From contig CAYWSM010000383.1 in the NCBI GenBank assembly GCA_964460935.1, positions 1-59,077 on the forward strand: a DNA stretch of 59,077 nt. The letters run 5' to 3'. Position numbers and translations under genes: made by a program. Every line of letters starts with the position of its first letter. Position 1 is the stretch's first letter. This document shows, one piece after another, positions 6,379 to 15,770 of the stretch. The stretch is from DATMXP01 sp964460935. Lineage in GTDB: Bacteria; Acidobacteriota; Terriglobia; Terriglobales; Acidobacteriaceae. The notes under the pieces were generated by a model that worked only from the letters and a program-made list of their open reading frames with translations, was not told the DNA's origin and did no database searches.

Positions 6379-6624
6379 ATGGCTTCAGTGGACGAAAAAG
6401 TAAAGCAGATCGTGGTCGAACAACTCGGCGTCGATGAAGCCGAGGTCACCCCCAGCGCTTCGTTCGTCGATGATCTCGGCGCCGACTCGCTCGACACCGT
6501 CGAACTCGTCATGGCCTTCGAAGAGGCTTTCGATTTCGAGATCCCCGACGAAGACGCCGAGAAGATCCGTACCGTGAAAGACGCCATCGACTACATCGAC
6601 AAGCACGCGAAAGGCGGGAAATAA
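6379..6624 (+). CDS. acpP: Acyl carrier protein, second of a tandem pair
   Basis: This 81-residue duplicate of the previous gene has the same GADSLDTVEL phosphopantetheine site. The 11 differences cluster at residues 25-26, at 53 (Ile to Phe, within the recognition helix region) and at the C-terminal tail (HAKGGK against HAKVKQ). GCGAAGGAG lies 7 bases before the ATG. The stop is 2 bases from the fabF start, so this copy is tightly coupled to the condensing enzyme. Whether the two copies are redundant or serve different partners cannot be told from sequence. Confidence 0.96.
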   Translation: MASVDEKVKQIVVEQLGVDEAEVTPSASFVDDLGADSLDTVELVMAFEEAFDFEIPDEDAEKIRTVKDAIDYIDKHAKGGK

Positions 6625-6626
6625 CC

Positions 6627-7862
<1,236 letters not shown>

Positions 7863-7866
7863 CGTT

Positions 7867-7892
7867 CCGGGCGGACCTTTCTGTCCGCCCGG
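7867..7892 (+). terminator. Stem-loop after fabF
   Basis: CCGGGCGGAC and GTCCGCCCGG form a perfect 10-bp stem with a 6-base loop, starting 4 bases after the fabF stop. No U-run follows, so it may act with Rho or protect the 3' end rather than be a classical intrinsic terminator. Confidence 0.6.
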
Positions 7893-7949
7893 CAATTCCC
7901 ATCCATGGCCCCTGATGCAAGGACACGCGCCCTTTTTCCGCAGTGACCG

Positions 7950-8723
7950 ATGTTCTATCCCGGTGGTTCATTGCCTAAATGGCCACTGTACGGCACAATG
8001 GAAAGTTCAAGTACAAACAATCTCCCGGATATGGCCCTTTCCTCCACCGCATCAGTACTCAAAAAGGCCGCAGCTCGCGCCGCGCTGATTCACGTCGACT
8101 CGGCAACCGCGCAGGTTCTGCGCGATTGCTTCAAGCAGTTCAGTGTGGACGCGCAACCCATCGATGATCCCGAGCGCTTGCACAAAGAGAAGTTCGACGC
8201 CTGCGTCATTACCTTGAACGACGATGCCGAGCGCTTCCTGAAAGCGGCTCGTGAATCGAAGTCGAATCGCCGCGTCGTCATCTTCGCCATCTGCGGAAGC
8301 GTTGGCGAAGCCGTTCGCTATTCGAAATACGGAATTAACGTCCTGCTCGAAAAACCGGTGGACCGCCAAACTGCCCTGCGGGCAGTCCGCTCCACTCACC
8401 TGCTCATCATCAATGAATTTCGCCGCTACGTTCGTATTCCGATCGTGGTCAAAATCGAAGCTGTGGCAGGGATACAGCACATCACCGGCAGCACTGAGGA
8501 AATCAGCGGCGGAGGCATGTCGCTGCGTTATCACGGCAAACTCGCGGTTGGCGATGACTTGCAGGTTGTTTTCGATCTGCCGAATCGCTCCGGAATCAAG
8601 GTGAAAGGTATCGTCTGCTGGGTTCGCCAGAACGCGACCGCCGGACTTCGCTTCGATCCGCCGGAACAATCCGGGCGCGACGCGCTCCGCAAGTGGATCG
8701 ACGACTACCTTGAGATTTCGTAA
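7950..8723 (+). CDS. Degenerate receiver-like domain fused to PilZ domain
   Basis: Likely a c-di-GMP effector. Residues about 40-150 have receiver-type alternation (AALIHVDSATAQVLRDCFKQ, FDACVITLNDD, YGINVLLEKPV). The phosphoacceptor Asp expected at the end of strand 3 is replaced (VITL), while the conserved Lys of strand 5 is kept in LEKP. Residues about 160-257 are PilZ: RRYVRIPIVV supplies the RxxxR motif and EISGGGMSL the D/N-x-S-x-x-G turn. The start is uncertain: ATG at 7950, 7998 or 8031 are all in frame and none has a good ribosome binding site. The last would begin just before the receiver-like domain. It stands alone between fabF and the UBP gene. Confidence 0.8.
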   Translation: MFYPGGSLPKWPLYGTMESSSTNNLPDMALSSTASVLKKAAARAALIHVDSATAQVLRDCFKQFSVDAQPIDDPERLHKEKFDACVITLNDDAERFLKAARESKSNRRVVIFAICGSVGEAVRYSKYGINVLLEKPVDRQTALRAVRSTHLLIINEFRRYVRIPIVVKIEAVAGIQHITGSTEEISGGGMSLRYHGKLAVGDDLQVVFDLPNRSGIKVKGIVCWVRQNATAGLRFDPPEQSGRDALRKWIDDYLEIS

Positions 8724-8756
8724 GAGCTACGTGAGCATCCTCGCTCGCAATCCTTC

Positions 8757-9008
8757 TTATATGTAGGTTCTGTCCACGTAGCACCAGCCCCATTCATGAT
8801 TAGGAAATGCCTGCATTACCGGGTGATGCGTCTGCTCGAAATGTTGGGTGGCGTGCCGGCCCGCTGACGAATCGCAGCAGCCTACGTGCCCGCAGACCAT
8901 GCACTCACGCAGTTGCACCCATTTCTGTCCGGTCTTGAGACACTCCTCGCAGCCGTTCGCCGACGGAGTAACGTTAGGATTAATTTCTTTTTGATGTGCG
9001 CAGGCCAT
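8757..9008 (-). CDS. UBP-type zinc finger protein
   Basis: This 83-residue protein consists of a single ZnF-UBP module. The ligands are visible: CEECLKTG, CMVCGHVGCCDSS, and the His residues of HATQHFEQTHHPV, followed by WGWCYVD. In eukaryotes this fold binds the free ubiquitin C-terminus; bacterial single-domain members are common in Acidobacteria and Actinobacteria and their role is not known to me. AGGAGGAGAT directly precedes the ATG. It may be co-transcribed with the genes upstream of it on the minus strand. Confidence 0.88.
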   Translation of the reverse strand: MACAHQKEINPNVTPSANGCEECLKTGQKWVQLRECMVCGHVGCCDSSAGRHATQHFEQTHHPVMQAFPNHEWGWCYVDRTYI

Positions 9009-9034
9009 ATCTCCTCCTGTTGCATTGACGTGCT

Positions 9035-9721
9035 TCAGGCCGCCCGCACCTCTTTTTCTGCGAGCGGTGAAGCGTCATAGTTCGCCAGCAGGTCCGCCGG
9101 ATCACGGTAGATTGCGACTGCTCCCGCAGCGAGTAACTCTTGTTCCGGAAATCCGCCGCAAAGCACTCCGATGCATTTCACTCTCGCCCTTGTCGCGGCC
9201 ATGATGTCCCAGGGCGTGTCGCCAATCATAACCACCTTCTCCTGATCAGGATGTCCTAGCTTCTCCAGCGCTGCTTCGACTGCATCCGGTGAGGGCTTCG
9301 ACTTGTCGACGTCGTCCGCCGAAGTTTCGTCTTTGATCAAGTCATCGATGCCGGCAATCTGCTTATATTTCTTCAGCTCATCGCCCTTCGACGATGACGC
9401 CAGCACAATCTGTTTGCCGTCGTCGAGAATTCGCTGGAACAACTCCCGCACCTTGGGAAACGGCTTCACTTGATTCAGGTACTTACGTTTCCACAAGTTG
9501 CTGCGGGAACAGTCGAGTTCGTCGTACACTCGCTTGGTTTCCTCCGAACCCAGCAAGTCAGGAATCAGCTTGTCGGCCCCTTTGCCGATCTCGTGACGGA
9601 TCTTTTCAAAAGGAATGTCGTGCCCGAAACGCGCAAACGCTTCCTGCCACGCCCGCGCGTGCATATCGACCGAATCGACCAGCGTGCCGTCGATGTCGAA
9701 GATGGCTGCCGTAACTACCAC
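9035..9721 (-). CDS. HAD-superfamily phosphatase (phosphoglycolate phosphatase-like)
   Basis: The protein is about 228 residues, cytoplasmic, and should hydrolyse a small phosphate ester. Motif I is FDIDGTLVDS with the nucleophile Asp and its partner two residues on; motif II is VLASSSKG; motif III is the Lys in DKSKPSPDA; motif IV is MIGDTPWDIMAA. The four-helix cap lies between motifs I and II. The frame stays open upstream to 10291, but that part overlaps the DUF6496 gene. I start at the GTG one base after that gene's stop (TAACGTG), which gives VVVTAAIFDIDG. The substrate is not predictable; phosphoglycolate or a sugar phosphate is the usual guess. Confidence 0.88.
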   Translation of the reverse strand: MVVTAAIFDIDGTLVDSVDMHARAWQEAFARFGHDIPFEKIRHEIGKGADKLIPDLLGSEETKRVYDELDCSRSNLWKRKYLNQVKPFPKVRELFQRILDDGKQIVLASSSKGDELKKYKQIAGIDDLIKDETSADDVDKSKPSPDAVEAALEKLGHPDQEKVVMIGDTPWDIMAATRARVKCIGVLCGGFPEQELLAAGAVAIYRDPADLLANYDASPLAEKEVRAA

Positions 9722-9722
9722 G

Positions 9723-10085
9723 TTATGCAGCCTTCTTGCGAGGTGGAACCTTGGCTCCCTCACGCCGCGCCTTCGAGAGTCCGATGGCAATGGCCTGCTT
9801 GCGATTCTTATGCTCGCCCCTCTTAAGGTGATGCATCTCGGTCCGCACTTCCTGCTGCGCCTTGGGCCCGTACTTACGGCGGGAACTGGACTTCTTCTTC
9901 GACGAGCCCGATGAGCGCCGCGCCCGTGAACTCGCCGCTCTCGTTCTGGAACTACGCGATGACGATGAACGTCTGGAACTGCTGCGACGGCTGGTTGACT
10001 TCTTGCTCGCCGACCGCCGCGCTGATGATTTCTTCGCTGACGACTTCTTCGACGCTGACTTCCGTCCGCCCTTCTTTGCTGCCAT
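9723..10085 (-). CDS. Basic Lys/Ser/Arg-rich protein with C-terminal DUF6496 motif
   Basis: The 120 residues begin with about 65 made almost entirely of Lys, Ser, Arg and Ala (SASKKSS-type repeats, KKSTSRRSSSRRSS), like histone H1 tails. They end with KYGPKAQQEVRTEMHHLKRG and RKQAIAIGLSKARREG, the conserved DUF6496 segment. Such proteins probably bind DNA or RNA through the basic tail; this is inference. GGGAGGAG lies 6 bases before the ATG. It is 1 base from the HAD phosphatase gene and divergent from the ATP-dependent DNA ligase gene, sharing a 159-bp intergenic region with it. Confidence 0.82.
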   Translation of the reverse strand: MAAKKGGRKSASKKSSAKKSSARRSASKKSTSRRSSSRRSSSSRSSRTRAASSRARRSSGSSKKKSSSRRKYGPKAQQEVRTEMHHLKRGEHKNRKQAIAIGLSKARREGAKVPPRKKAA

Positions 10086-10244
10086 TCAACTCCTCCCTTG
10101 CTACAAACTTCCTCACTACTTGAGAGGATGGGCAACCCCGATAGGTTGCGTTGTTGATAATCATCACGAGCCGATGTCGGTCGGCGATCTGCTTTTTGTC
10201 GCACTGCACACGCGCGTTGCAAATCGACTACCATCAACTGACGC

Positions 10245-11996
10245 ATGCTTCGACTCGCCCAAACCTGCGAAGCCATCGCCGCTACCACCAAGAAGAACGA
10301 GAAGGTGCGCCTGGTCGCCGGCTACCTGCAGTCGCGAACGGTCGATGAGGCCGCTGCCTCCGCCATTTTTCTCTCTGGACGGGCTTTTCCCGCATACGAA
10401 GAAAAGACGCTGCAAGTCGGCGGAACCATGCTGTGGTCGATCCTGCGCGAGATTTCGCGTAAGTCGGATCAAGAGTTGTCGCAGGCTTACCGGCAATATG
10501 GCGATCTCGGTTCTGCCGCTCACGACGTCCTGCTCGATGTCGCTCCGCATGTCAGCTCGGTGAATATCGTCGATGTCCGGCGCGAGTTCGAGCGCATTGC
10601 GGATACGCGCGGCGCCGCCGCCAAAGCCAGTTTTGTTCGGCTGCTCCTGCAAAAATTGACGCCGCTGGAAGCCAAGTACGTCATCAAGATCATGATCGGC
10701 GACTTGCGCATCGGCCTCCGCGAAAGCCTCGTCGAGGAAGCTATTGCCAAAGCGTACGGCGACGAATCCGCGCAGGTGCAACGTGCCAATATGCTGCTTG
10801 GCGATATCGCCGAGACGCTGCAACTCGCCATCGAACACCGCCTCACCGATGCGCGCATGCGCCTCTTTCATCCCATCGGCTTTATGCTCGCCAGTCCTGC
10901 CGAATCCGCCGAGGAAGCTTTCGAGTACTTCGAGCACGCGCAGGTCGAGGACAAGTACGACGGCATCCGCGCCCAGGCGCACGTCAGCGGAGGCGAAGTC
11001 CGTCTCTTCTCTCGCACGCTCGATGAAATCACCGAGTCCTTCCCTGAACTCCCCGACGCGCTCGCCGCATTCCGTGGCGATCTCATCCTCGACGGCGAAA
11101 TCGTCGCCTGGCACCGGCCCGCGGGATCAACCGACCTCGGCCGCGCCCTCCCGTTCACAGAAATTCAGAAGCGCCTTGGCCGGAAGAAGGTAACGCAGTC
11201 TTTAATGAAGGAAGTGCCGGTCGCGTACGTGGTCTTCGACGTCCTCTACTGTGACCGCGATCTCGTTATCGACCAGCCCCTCACCGAGCGTGGCAAAATG
11301 CTCGATAAGATTTTCGCCGATGCGGTCCAGTTTCCCGGAGGCCGAGCCAAAGTCCGCACGCGCGGCGCGCAAGGTCAGCTTGCGTTTGAGCCCGTCATCG
11401 AAACCTCGCCGACCGCGCAGGTGCTCCGCGCGCCGGTCACCCGCGCCGATTCCGCAGAAGAACTCGCACAAATCTTCGAGCAGGCTCTCGAACGTGGAAA
11501 CGAAGGGCTAATGATCAAGGACATCGCTTCGTCCTATGCTCCCGGCCGCCGCGGCAAGTCATGGCTGAAGCTGAAGCGCGAACTCGCGACTTTGGACGTC
11601 GTCGTAACCGCGGTTGAGTTCGGCCATGGCAAGCGCGCCTCGGTCCTCAGCGACTACACGTTCGCCGTGCGCGCCTCCGAGGCCGACGACACGCTTCTGA
11701 ATGTCGGCAAAGCCTACAGTGGACTCACCGACGCCGAGATCGCAGAGATGACGCAGTGGTTCCTGAGTCACACGATTGACGATGAAGGGTGGCGCCGAAC
11801 GGTTGAGCCGCAGATCGTGCTTGAGGTCGCTTTCAACGCCGTCATGGTTTCCGATCGTCACAACAGCGGATACGCTCTGCGCTTTCCCCGTATCGCGCGC
11901 CTCCGTCCCGACAAGACGCCCGATCAAATCGACACGCTTGATCGCGTCCGCGAAATCTTTGAGCACCAGAAGAAGAATTACCCGAAAGTAGGTTAG
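10245..11996 (+). CDS. ATP-dependent DNA ligase
   Basis: This enzyme seals nicks in double-stranded DNA using ATP. The 583 residues comprise an N-terminal DNA-binding helical domain (1-200), the adenylation domain with the nucleophile Lys in EDKYDGIRAQ near residue 239, the DGEIV motif (LILDGEIVAW), the GLMIKD motif near 425 and WLKLKRE near 445, then the OB domain with KAYSGLTDAEI. This is the archaeal/eukaryal ligase I type rather than LigD, and there is no Ku gene nearby. The cell also encodes the essential NAD-dependent ligase at 30075, so this one is probably for repair. It is divergent from the basic DUF6496 gene. Confidence 0.95.
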   Translation: MLRLAQTCEAIAATTKKNEKVRLVAGYLQSRTVDEAAASAIFLSGRAFPAYEEKTLQVGGTMLWSILREISRKSDQELSQAYRQYGDLGSAAHDVLLDVAPHVSSVNIVDVRREFERIADTRGAAAKASFVRLLLQKLTPLEAKYVIKIMIGDLRIGLRESLVEEAIAKAYGDESAQVQRANMLLGDIAETLQLAIEHRLTDARMRLFHPIGFMLASPAESAEEAFEYFEHAQVEDKYDGIRAQAHVSGGEVRLFSRTLDEITESFPELPDALAAFRGDLILDGEIVAWHRPAGSTDLGRALPFTEIQKRLGRKKVTQSLMKEVPVAYVVFDVLYCDRDLVIDQPLTERGKMLDKIFADAVQFPGGRAKVRTRGAQGQLAFEPVIETSPTAQVLRAPVTRADSAEELAQIFEQALERGNEGLMIKDIASSYAPGRRGKSWLKLKRELATLDVVVTAVEFGHGKRASVLSDYTFAVRASEADDTLLNVGKAYSGLTDAEIAEMTQWFLSHTIDDEGWRRTVEPQIVLEVAFNAVMVSDRHNSGYALRFPRIARLRPDKTPDQIDTLDRVREIFEHQKKNYPKVG

Positions 11997-12006
11997 ACTC
12001 GGACGG

Positions 12007-12489
12007 ATGAGCCGGCTCGCCGTTTTGGTTCTTATCGCAAGCACATGTTTTGTTTGCGCCCAAACCCCTGCCCAGAAAGGATCTCCCATGACCATGCACG
12101 CCCGCGGACCTTTCGACGTTAAGATCACGCCTATCAAGCAGGACGACACCACTCATTTCACCCCGCAGCGAATGTCCATCGACAAGCAATATCACGGCGA
12201 CATCGAAGCTACAGGCCAGGGAGAAATGATGACGGCTGGGAACGCCAAACAATCCGGCGTTTACGTTGCGATCGAGAAAGTGAGCGGAACACTGAATGGC
12301 CGCAAAGGCACATTCATGCTGCACCACACCGGCATCATGGATCGCGGCAAGCCAACCCTAACGATTCAGGTTGTCCCCGACTCCGGCACGGGCGCGTTAC
12401 AAGGCATCGCGGGCAGCATGAATATCGTCATCACGCCTGACGGCAAACACTCGTACGACCTGGAATACACGCTGCCGGCGCTGGAGTAG
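12007..12489 (+). CDS. Secreted DUF3224-family protein
   Basis: The protein is 160 residues. It begins with a signal peptide (MSRLAVLVLIASTCFVCAQT) followed by a DUF3224 beta-barrel: FDVKITP, RMSIDKQYHGDIEATGQGEM, GVYVAIEKVSGTLNGRKGTF, and VVPDSGTGALQGIAGSMNI near the C-terminus. The family function is unknown; the fold resembles allene oxide cyclase-like barrels. Many homologues lack a signal peptide, and an internal ATG at 12088 with a GAAAGGA site upstream would give that cytoplasmic form. The gene starts 10 bases after the ligase stop, so it may be read through from it. Confidence 0.85.
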   Translation: MSRLAVLVLIASTCFVCAQTPAQKGSPMTMHARGPFDVKITPIKQDDTTHFTPQRMSIDKQYHGDIEATGQGEMMTAGNAKQSGVYVAIEKVSGTLNGRKGTFMLHHTGIMDRGKPTLTIQVVPDSGTGALQGIAGSMNIVITPDGKHSYDLEYTLPALE

Positions 12490-12527
12490 TCTGGGCTCAG
12501 TGCGTGTGGTCTCATGCGGTTGACAGA

Positions 12528-13205
12528 TCAAATCCATCGAATGCCAAACTTCGATCTGAGCCCGCTGATCCCAGACCGGCTGATATTCACGACTCGTGAT
12601 TCTTTTTCCCTCTTGATCCAGCCTTTATCAATGAAACAGCCTGCCAGCGCCGCCCCAAATGCGCCACCGATGTGCTCCTTCCGCTCACTCCAGTCGAGAC
12701 AACACGGAGCGAACTTCCGCCGCGAGCGCAGAAGGGCTTCAACCTCAATTCCAAAATCGTGCGCCCATCGCTGACCTTTCTCGGAAAGCACGAAATGCTG
12801 ATCGCGCATCTGCAACACTCCGCGATTGATGAGTGCTTTTGTAATTTCAATCGCCAGCCTTCCCGCCAAATGGTCATAGCAGAATCGAGCCTCCTGGATT
12901 GGCAGCCGCTCCAGGGACACGGCTTTTGCCGGGGCCGCCACCGCCATCATCGATTCGAGACAGCGAGCCACTTCCGCCGACGCCAGCCGGAAATACTTGT
13001 GTCGTCCCTGCACGCGAACCACAACAAGTGAGTCCGCGAGAAGTTTCTGCAAATGAGCTGTTCCGGTCGCCGGCTCGACACCTGCTCCGTACGAGAGTTC
13101 CTTAGCCGTCAGTGACCGGCCCTCCATCAGCATGTTCAGCATGCGGATGCGCGTGGCATCGCCGATTGTGCGCGCCAGTCTGACAACATCGGGTTCTGCA
13201 ATCAT
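12528..13205 (-). CDS. ArsR-family winged-helix regulator with C-terminal domain
   Basis: The protein is about 225 residues. Residues 1-100 are an ArsR-type helix-turn-helix (DVVRLARTIGDATRIRMLNM, SLTAKELSYGAGVEPATGTA, then HLQKLL). The remaining 120 residues (LAGRLAIEITKALINRGVLQ, then CCLDWSERKEHIGGAFGAAL) form a second domain common in this subfamily, with a CC pair that could sense metal or redox state. I take the ATG at 13205 as start (IAEPDVVRL), though no ribosome binding site is seen; the frame extends to 13253. It is divergent from the ACT-OsmC operon with 74 bp between, so it may regulate it. Confidence 0.85.
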   Translation of the reverse strand: MIAEPDVVRLARTIGDATRIRMLNMLMEGRSLTAKELSYGAGVEPATGTAHLQKLLADSLVVVRVQGRHKYFRLASAEVARCLESMMAVAAPAKAVSLERLPIQEARFCYDHLAGRLAIEITKALINRGVLQMRDQHFVLSEKGQRWAHDFGIEVEALLRSRRKFAPCCLDWSERKEHIGGAFGAALAGCFIDKGWIKREKESRVVNISRSGISGLRSKFGIRWI

Positions 13206-13279
13206 AGTTAGATCATGACCGAATCGTTTCTGCGTGACAAGTTGTGCGCGCAATCGTTCAATAGCAGTGTGGGGGAATC

Positions 13280-13675
13280 ATGACCGATTTGGAGATTGCG
13301 CTGGAGCACCGCCCCGGTGCGCTGGCGGAAATGGGTGAAGCACTCGGGCGATCTGGCGTTAGCATTGAAGGTGGCGGGGCGTGGACAACGAACGGCAGAG
13401 TGGCGGCGCACTTTTTGTTTGCTGATGGCCCAGCTGCTATCGCCGCGCTGGAAGGTGCAGGGATTCCAGTGATCGCCGAAAGAAAGGTTCTCGTTCAGCG
13501 CCTGCGCCAGGATCAGCCCGGGCAGTTGGGTAAAATCGCCCGCGCCATGGCCGATGCCGGCGTGAACATTGAGATCATGTACAGCGATCATTCCAACCAA
13601 CTGATCCTGGTCGTCGATGATTATGAGCGCGGTAAGCGCGTTTCCGAGGCTTGGACAAAAGGAATGCAAGGCTAA
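13280..13675 (+). CDS. Tandem ACT-domain protein
   Basis: The 131 residues hold two ACT-like halves: DLEIALEHRPGALAEMGEAL at the start and VLVQRLRQDQPGQLGKIARA, then DAGVNIEIMYSDHSNQLILV. ACT domains bind amino acids or other small ligands and regulate a partner; there is no attached enzyme here. GGGGGA precedes the ATG. It is 2 bases from the OsmC gene and divergent from the ArsR-type regulator, so the pair is likely one transcription unit controlled by that regulator. Confidence 0.85.
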   Translation: MTDLEIALEHRPGALAEMGEALGRSGVSIEGGGAWTTNGRVAAHFLFADGPAAIAALEGAGIPVIAERKVLVQRLRQDQPGQLGKIARAMADAGVNIEIMYSDHSNQLILVVDDYERGKRVSEAWTKGMQG

Positions 13676-13677
13676 AA

Positions 13678-14154
13678 ATGAACGCTCACATTTATAACGT
13701 AACTGTTACATGGACCGGCAACGACGGCGAAGGGACAAAGACCTACCGCTCCTATCGGCGGGACCACGTCATCACATCAGGGAACAAGCCGGAGCTGGCG
13801 GGATCGAGCGATCCGGCTTTTCGGGGGGACGCCTCGCGCTACAACCCGGAAGACCTGCTGGTTGCCGCTTTATCGGCATGTCACATGCTTTCGTATCTAC
13901 ATCTGTGCGCCGCCAATGGCGTGGTGGTTACCGATTATCGCGACGAAGCCCACGGAGCCATGCAGATGCGCGACAACGGAGCTGGCGCGTTCACGCATGT
14001 CGTATTGCGACCTAAAGTGACCATTACTGCGGGCGATCGGCAGAAGGCGAAGGAACTGCATCACCAAGCTCATGAACTCTGCTTCATCGCCAACTCGGTA
14101 AACTTTCCCGTCGAAGTCCAGCCCGAGATCGTAACTTCAGCGGCCGCCGATTAA
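13678..14154 (+). CDS. OsmC-family peroxiredoxin-like protein
   Basis: The 158-residue protein is of the OsmC/Ohr group, which reduces organic hydroperoxides using two Cys. The Cys pair is present: the one in VAALSACHMLSYLHL near residue 71 and the one in HELCFIANSVNFPV near 140. The N-terminal sheet VTVTWTGNDGEGTKTYRSY and DASRYNPEDLL are typical of the YhfA/OsmC subgroup. I start at the ATG 2 bases after the ACT gene stop; the frame is open a further 9 codons into that gene. It is probably translated with the ACT protein. Confidence 0.9.
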   Translation: MNAHIYNVTVTWTGNDGEGTKTYRSYRRDHVITSGNKPELAGSSDPAFRGDASRYNPEDLLVAALSACHMLSYLHLCAANGVVVTDYRDEAHGAMQMRDNGAGAFTHVVLRPKVTITAGDRQKAKELHHQAHELCFIANSVNFPVEVQPEIVTSAAAD

Positions 14155-14211
14155 GCAACAAGGTCATGATCGCCGCGCCGGGATGATAGTCTCGTCGTTG
14201 CGTAAACTCGC

Positions 14212-14949
14212 ATGAAGAAACGCCGCCCCAACTCCGCCCGCCCACGATCGCCACAGCGCCACCCGCCTCGGTTTCCTCGCGAGGTGCGCGTCCTCTATGA
14301 AGATGATGCGGTCATCGCGCTCGACAAGCCTGCCGGACTGCCCGCCATCCCCGTCGCGAAGAATTCGCACGCGCCTTCCGCCTGGTCATTGCTGTCCGCC
14401 GAATTGCGGCAAAAACGGCAGCGCGCGTTCGTCGTCCACCGCATCGACCGGTTTACCTCCGGCATCCTGCTGTTCGCCAAAACGCCGCGCGACCGCGACG
14501 CACTCGTGCAACAGTTCCTTGAGCACACGCCGGTTCGCCAGTACATGGCCGTGGTTCGCGGACATCTCAAACGACCAGAAGCAACGCTAATTCACTATTT
14601 CCGCAAGGAAGGCCAGCTTCAGAAGCTAAGTCGCGAGAACGACCGTCGTGCCGCTCGCGCCGAACTTCGCTACGTCGTCGAGAAGGAACTTCGCGATGCT
14701 TCGCTGATTCACGTGACGCTGATCACGGGCCTGCAAAACCAGATCCGCGCGCAGTTCTCGGCCATTGGCCATCCTGCGATCGGAGACCGCAAGTATCACC
14801 CGGAAGAAGCCGGCGAGAAACGAATCGCGCGCGTGGCCCTGCACGCAGAGCATCTGGAATTCCCCCATCCACGATCAGGCAAACTCATCCGGATCGACAG
14901 CGAACCTCCTGCCGATTTCCGCTCGCTGGTAAAGGCGCTTACTCGATAG
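14212..14949 (+). CDS. RluA-family RNA pseudouridine synthase
   Basis: The 245-residue cytoplasmic enzyme isomerises uridine to pseudouridine in rRNA or tRNA. The catalytic Asp is in HRIDRFTSGILLFAKT near residue 83, the RluA signature; LYEDDAVIALDKPAGLPAIP and ALHAEHLEFPHPRSG are the other conserved blocks. There is a basic N-terminal 25 residues (KKRRPNSARPRSPQRH) and no S4 domain. The target base cannot be predicted. No clear ribosome binding site precedes the ATG. The gene follows the OsmC gene by 57 bp. Confidence 0.92.
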   Translation: MKKRRPNSARPRSPQRHPPRFPREVRVLYEDDAVIALDKPAGLPAIPVAKNSHAPSAWSLLSAELRQKRQRAFVVHRIDRFTSGILLFAKTPRDRDALVQQFLEHTPVRQYMAVVRGHLKRPEATLIHYFRKEGQLQKLSRENDRRAARAELRYVVEKELRDASLIHVTLITGLQNQIRAQFSAIGHPAIGDRKYHPEEAGEKRIARVALHAEHLEFPHPRSGKLIRIDSEPPADFRSLVKALTR

Positions 14950-15020
14950 GTGAACGGCACTCTGTGTGTTCTCAGTTGATCTGTGTTGGAACCAAAGCGT
15001 TTCAGAAACGCAAAATTTCG

Positions 15021-15085
15021 CCCTCTTCGGGAAAAGTCTGTCACCCCCGCTCGACGTCACAAATCGCACCTAACTCTAGGTTTAC
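15021..15085 (+). repeat. 65-nt dispersed repeat, copy 1
   Basis: It reads CCCTCTTCGGGAAAAGTCTG, then TCACCCCCGCTCGACGTCAC and AAATCGCACCTAACTCTAGG. It matches the copy at 15771-15835 over its whole length at about 80% by eye, in the same orientation. The two copies bracket the gene at 15110-15646. Confidence 0.75.
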
Positions 15086-15109
15086 TCGATTATCGGCAAC
15101 ATAGCCAAG

Positions 15110-15646
15110 CTACTCGTAAAGCGGCTTTTCGAGGGCTGCAAATTCATCTGGCGTCAGTTTGGAATGAGTCGTCCGCAATTTCTTGCCATCCCGGAGCGAA
15201 AAATACGTGTATGTGTTGGGTGAATCGCAACAGCCGAACTTTGTGACCTCGTACATCTGATTCATTGCCGCTCCCTGTTCACCAGGCTCCTCAAAACTCC
15301 ATCGAATTACCTTTTCACCCAGCGCTTCGACCCTCACCGTCGAGTTAGCACCTTCCATTCCTTCTTGCCGGTCCATTACAAACGATTCCCGTAGCACTAT
15401 CGCATCAACAGCTGTTCCGTGCTTACTCCAGACATCGACGATACTGAACCGCTTGTTCCGCGTAATGTAATGCAGTTCTTTTCCCTTTTCTCGAATTTCA
15501 TAGCTGGACGTTGCGGAATCGCGGTCGGACGGCAAACTGATTCCAGCAAAGCCTTCGAGGATGAGGAACTCCGCAATGAGAGCGGCTGTGAAGACGGCGG
15601 CGAAAAAGACAACTGGTTTTCTGATTCGTTGTGCGAGGCGTGGCAT
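15110..15646 (-). CDS. Membrane-anchored protein of unknown function
   Basis: The 178 residues are not in a family I recognise. A single N-terminal hydrophobic segment (KPVVFFAAVFTAALIAEFLI) after a short basic start makes it a signal anchor. The rest is predicted outside the membrane, with a CC pair in TKFGCCDSPNTYTYFSL and mostly beta character. An AGG lies about 10 bases before the ATG. It stands alone between two direct copies of a 65-nt repeat, which suggests it may have arrived or been duplicated together with them. Confidence 0.65.
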   Translation of the reverse strand: MPRLAQRIRKPVVFFAAVFTAALIAEFLILEGFAGISLPSDRDSATSSYEIREKGKELHYITRNKRFSIVDVWSKHGTAVDAIVLRESFVMDRQEGMEGANSTVRVEALGEKVIRWSFEEPGEQGAAMNQMYEVTKFGCCDSPNTYTYFSLRDGKKLRTTHSKLTPDEFAALEKPLYE

Positions 15647-15770
15647 GGCCGTTTACCTGCGAGAACTCTACGTCTGAAAAGGCAATTGCTCAAATTACTT
15701 CTGGCAGTTCTCACGCTTATCGACCTATCTTCCTAGCTCCTATCCCCCATCCCCTAACTACTTCTTCTTT

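Noticed and set aside
9722..10291. N-terminal extension of the HAD phosphatase to 418 residues
   Set aside because: It lies in another frame of the DUF6496 gene and is Arg-rich low complexity; the phosphatase starts naturally at the GTG at 9721.
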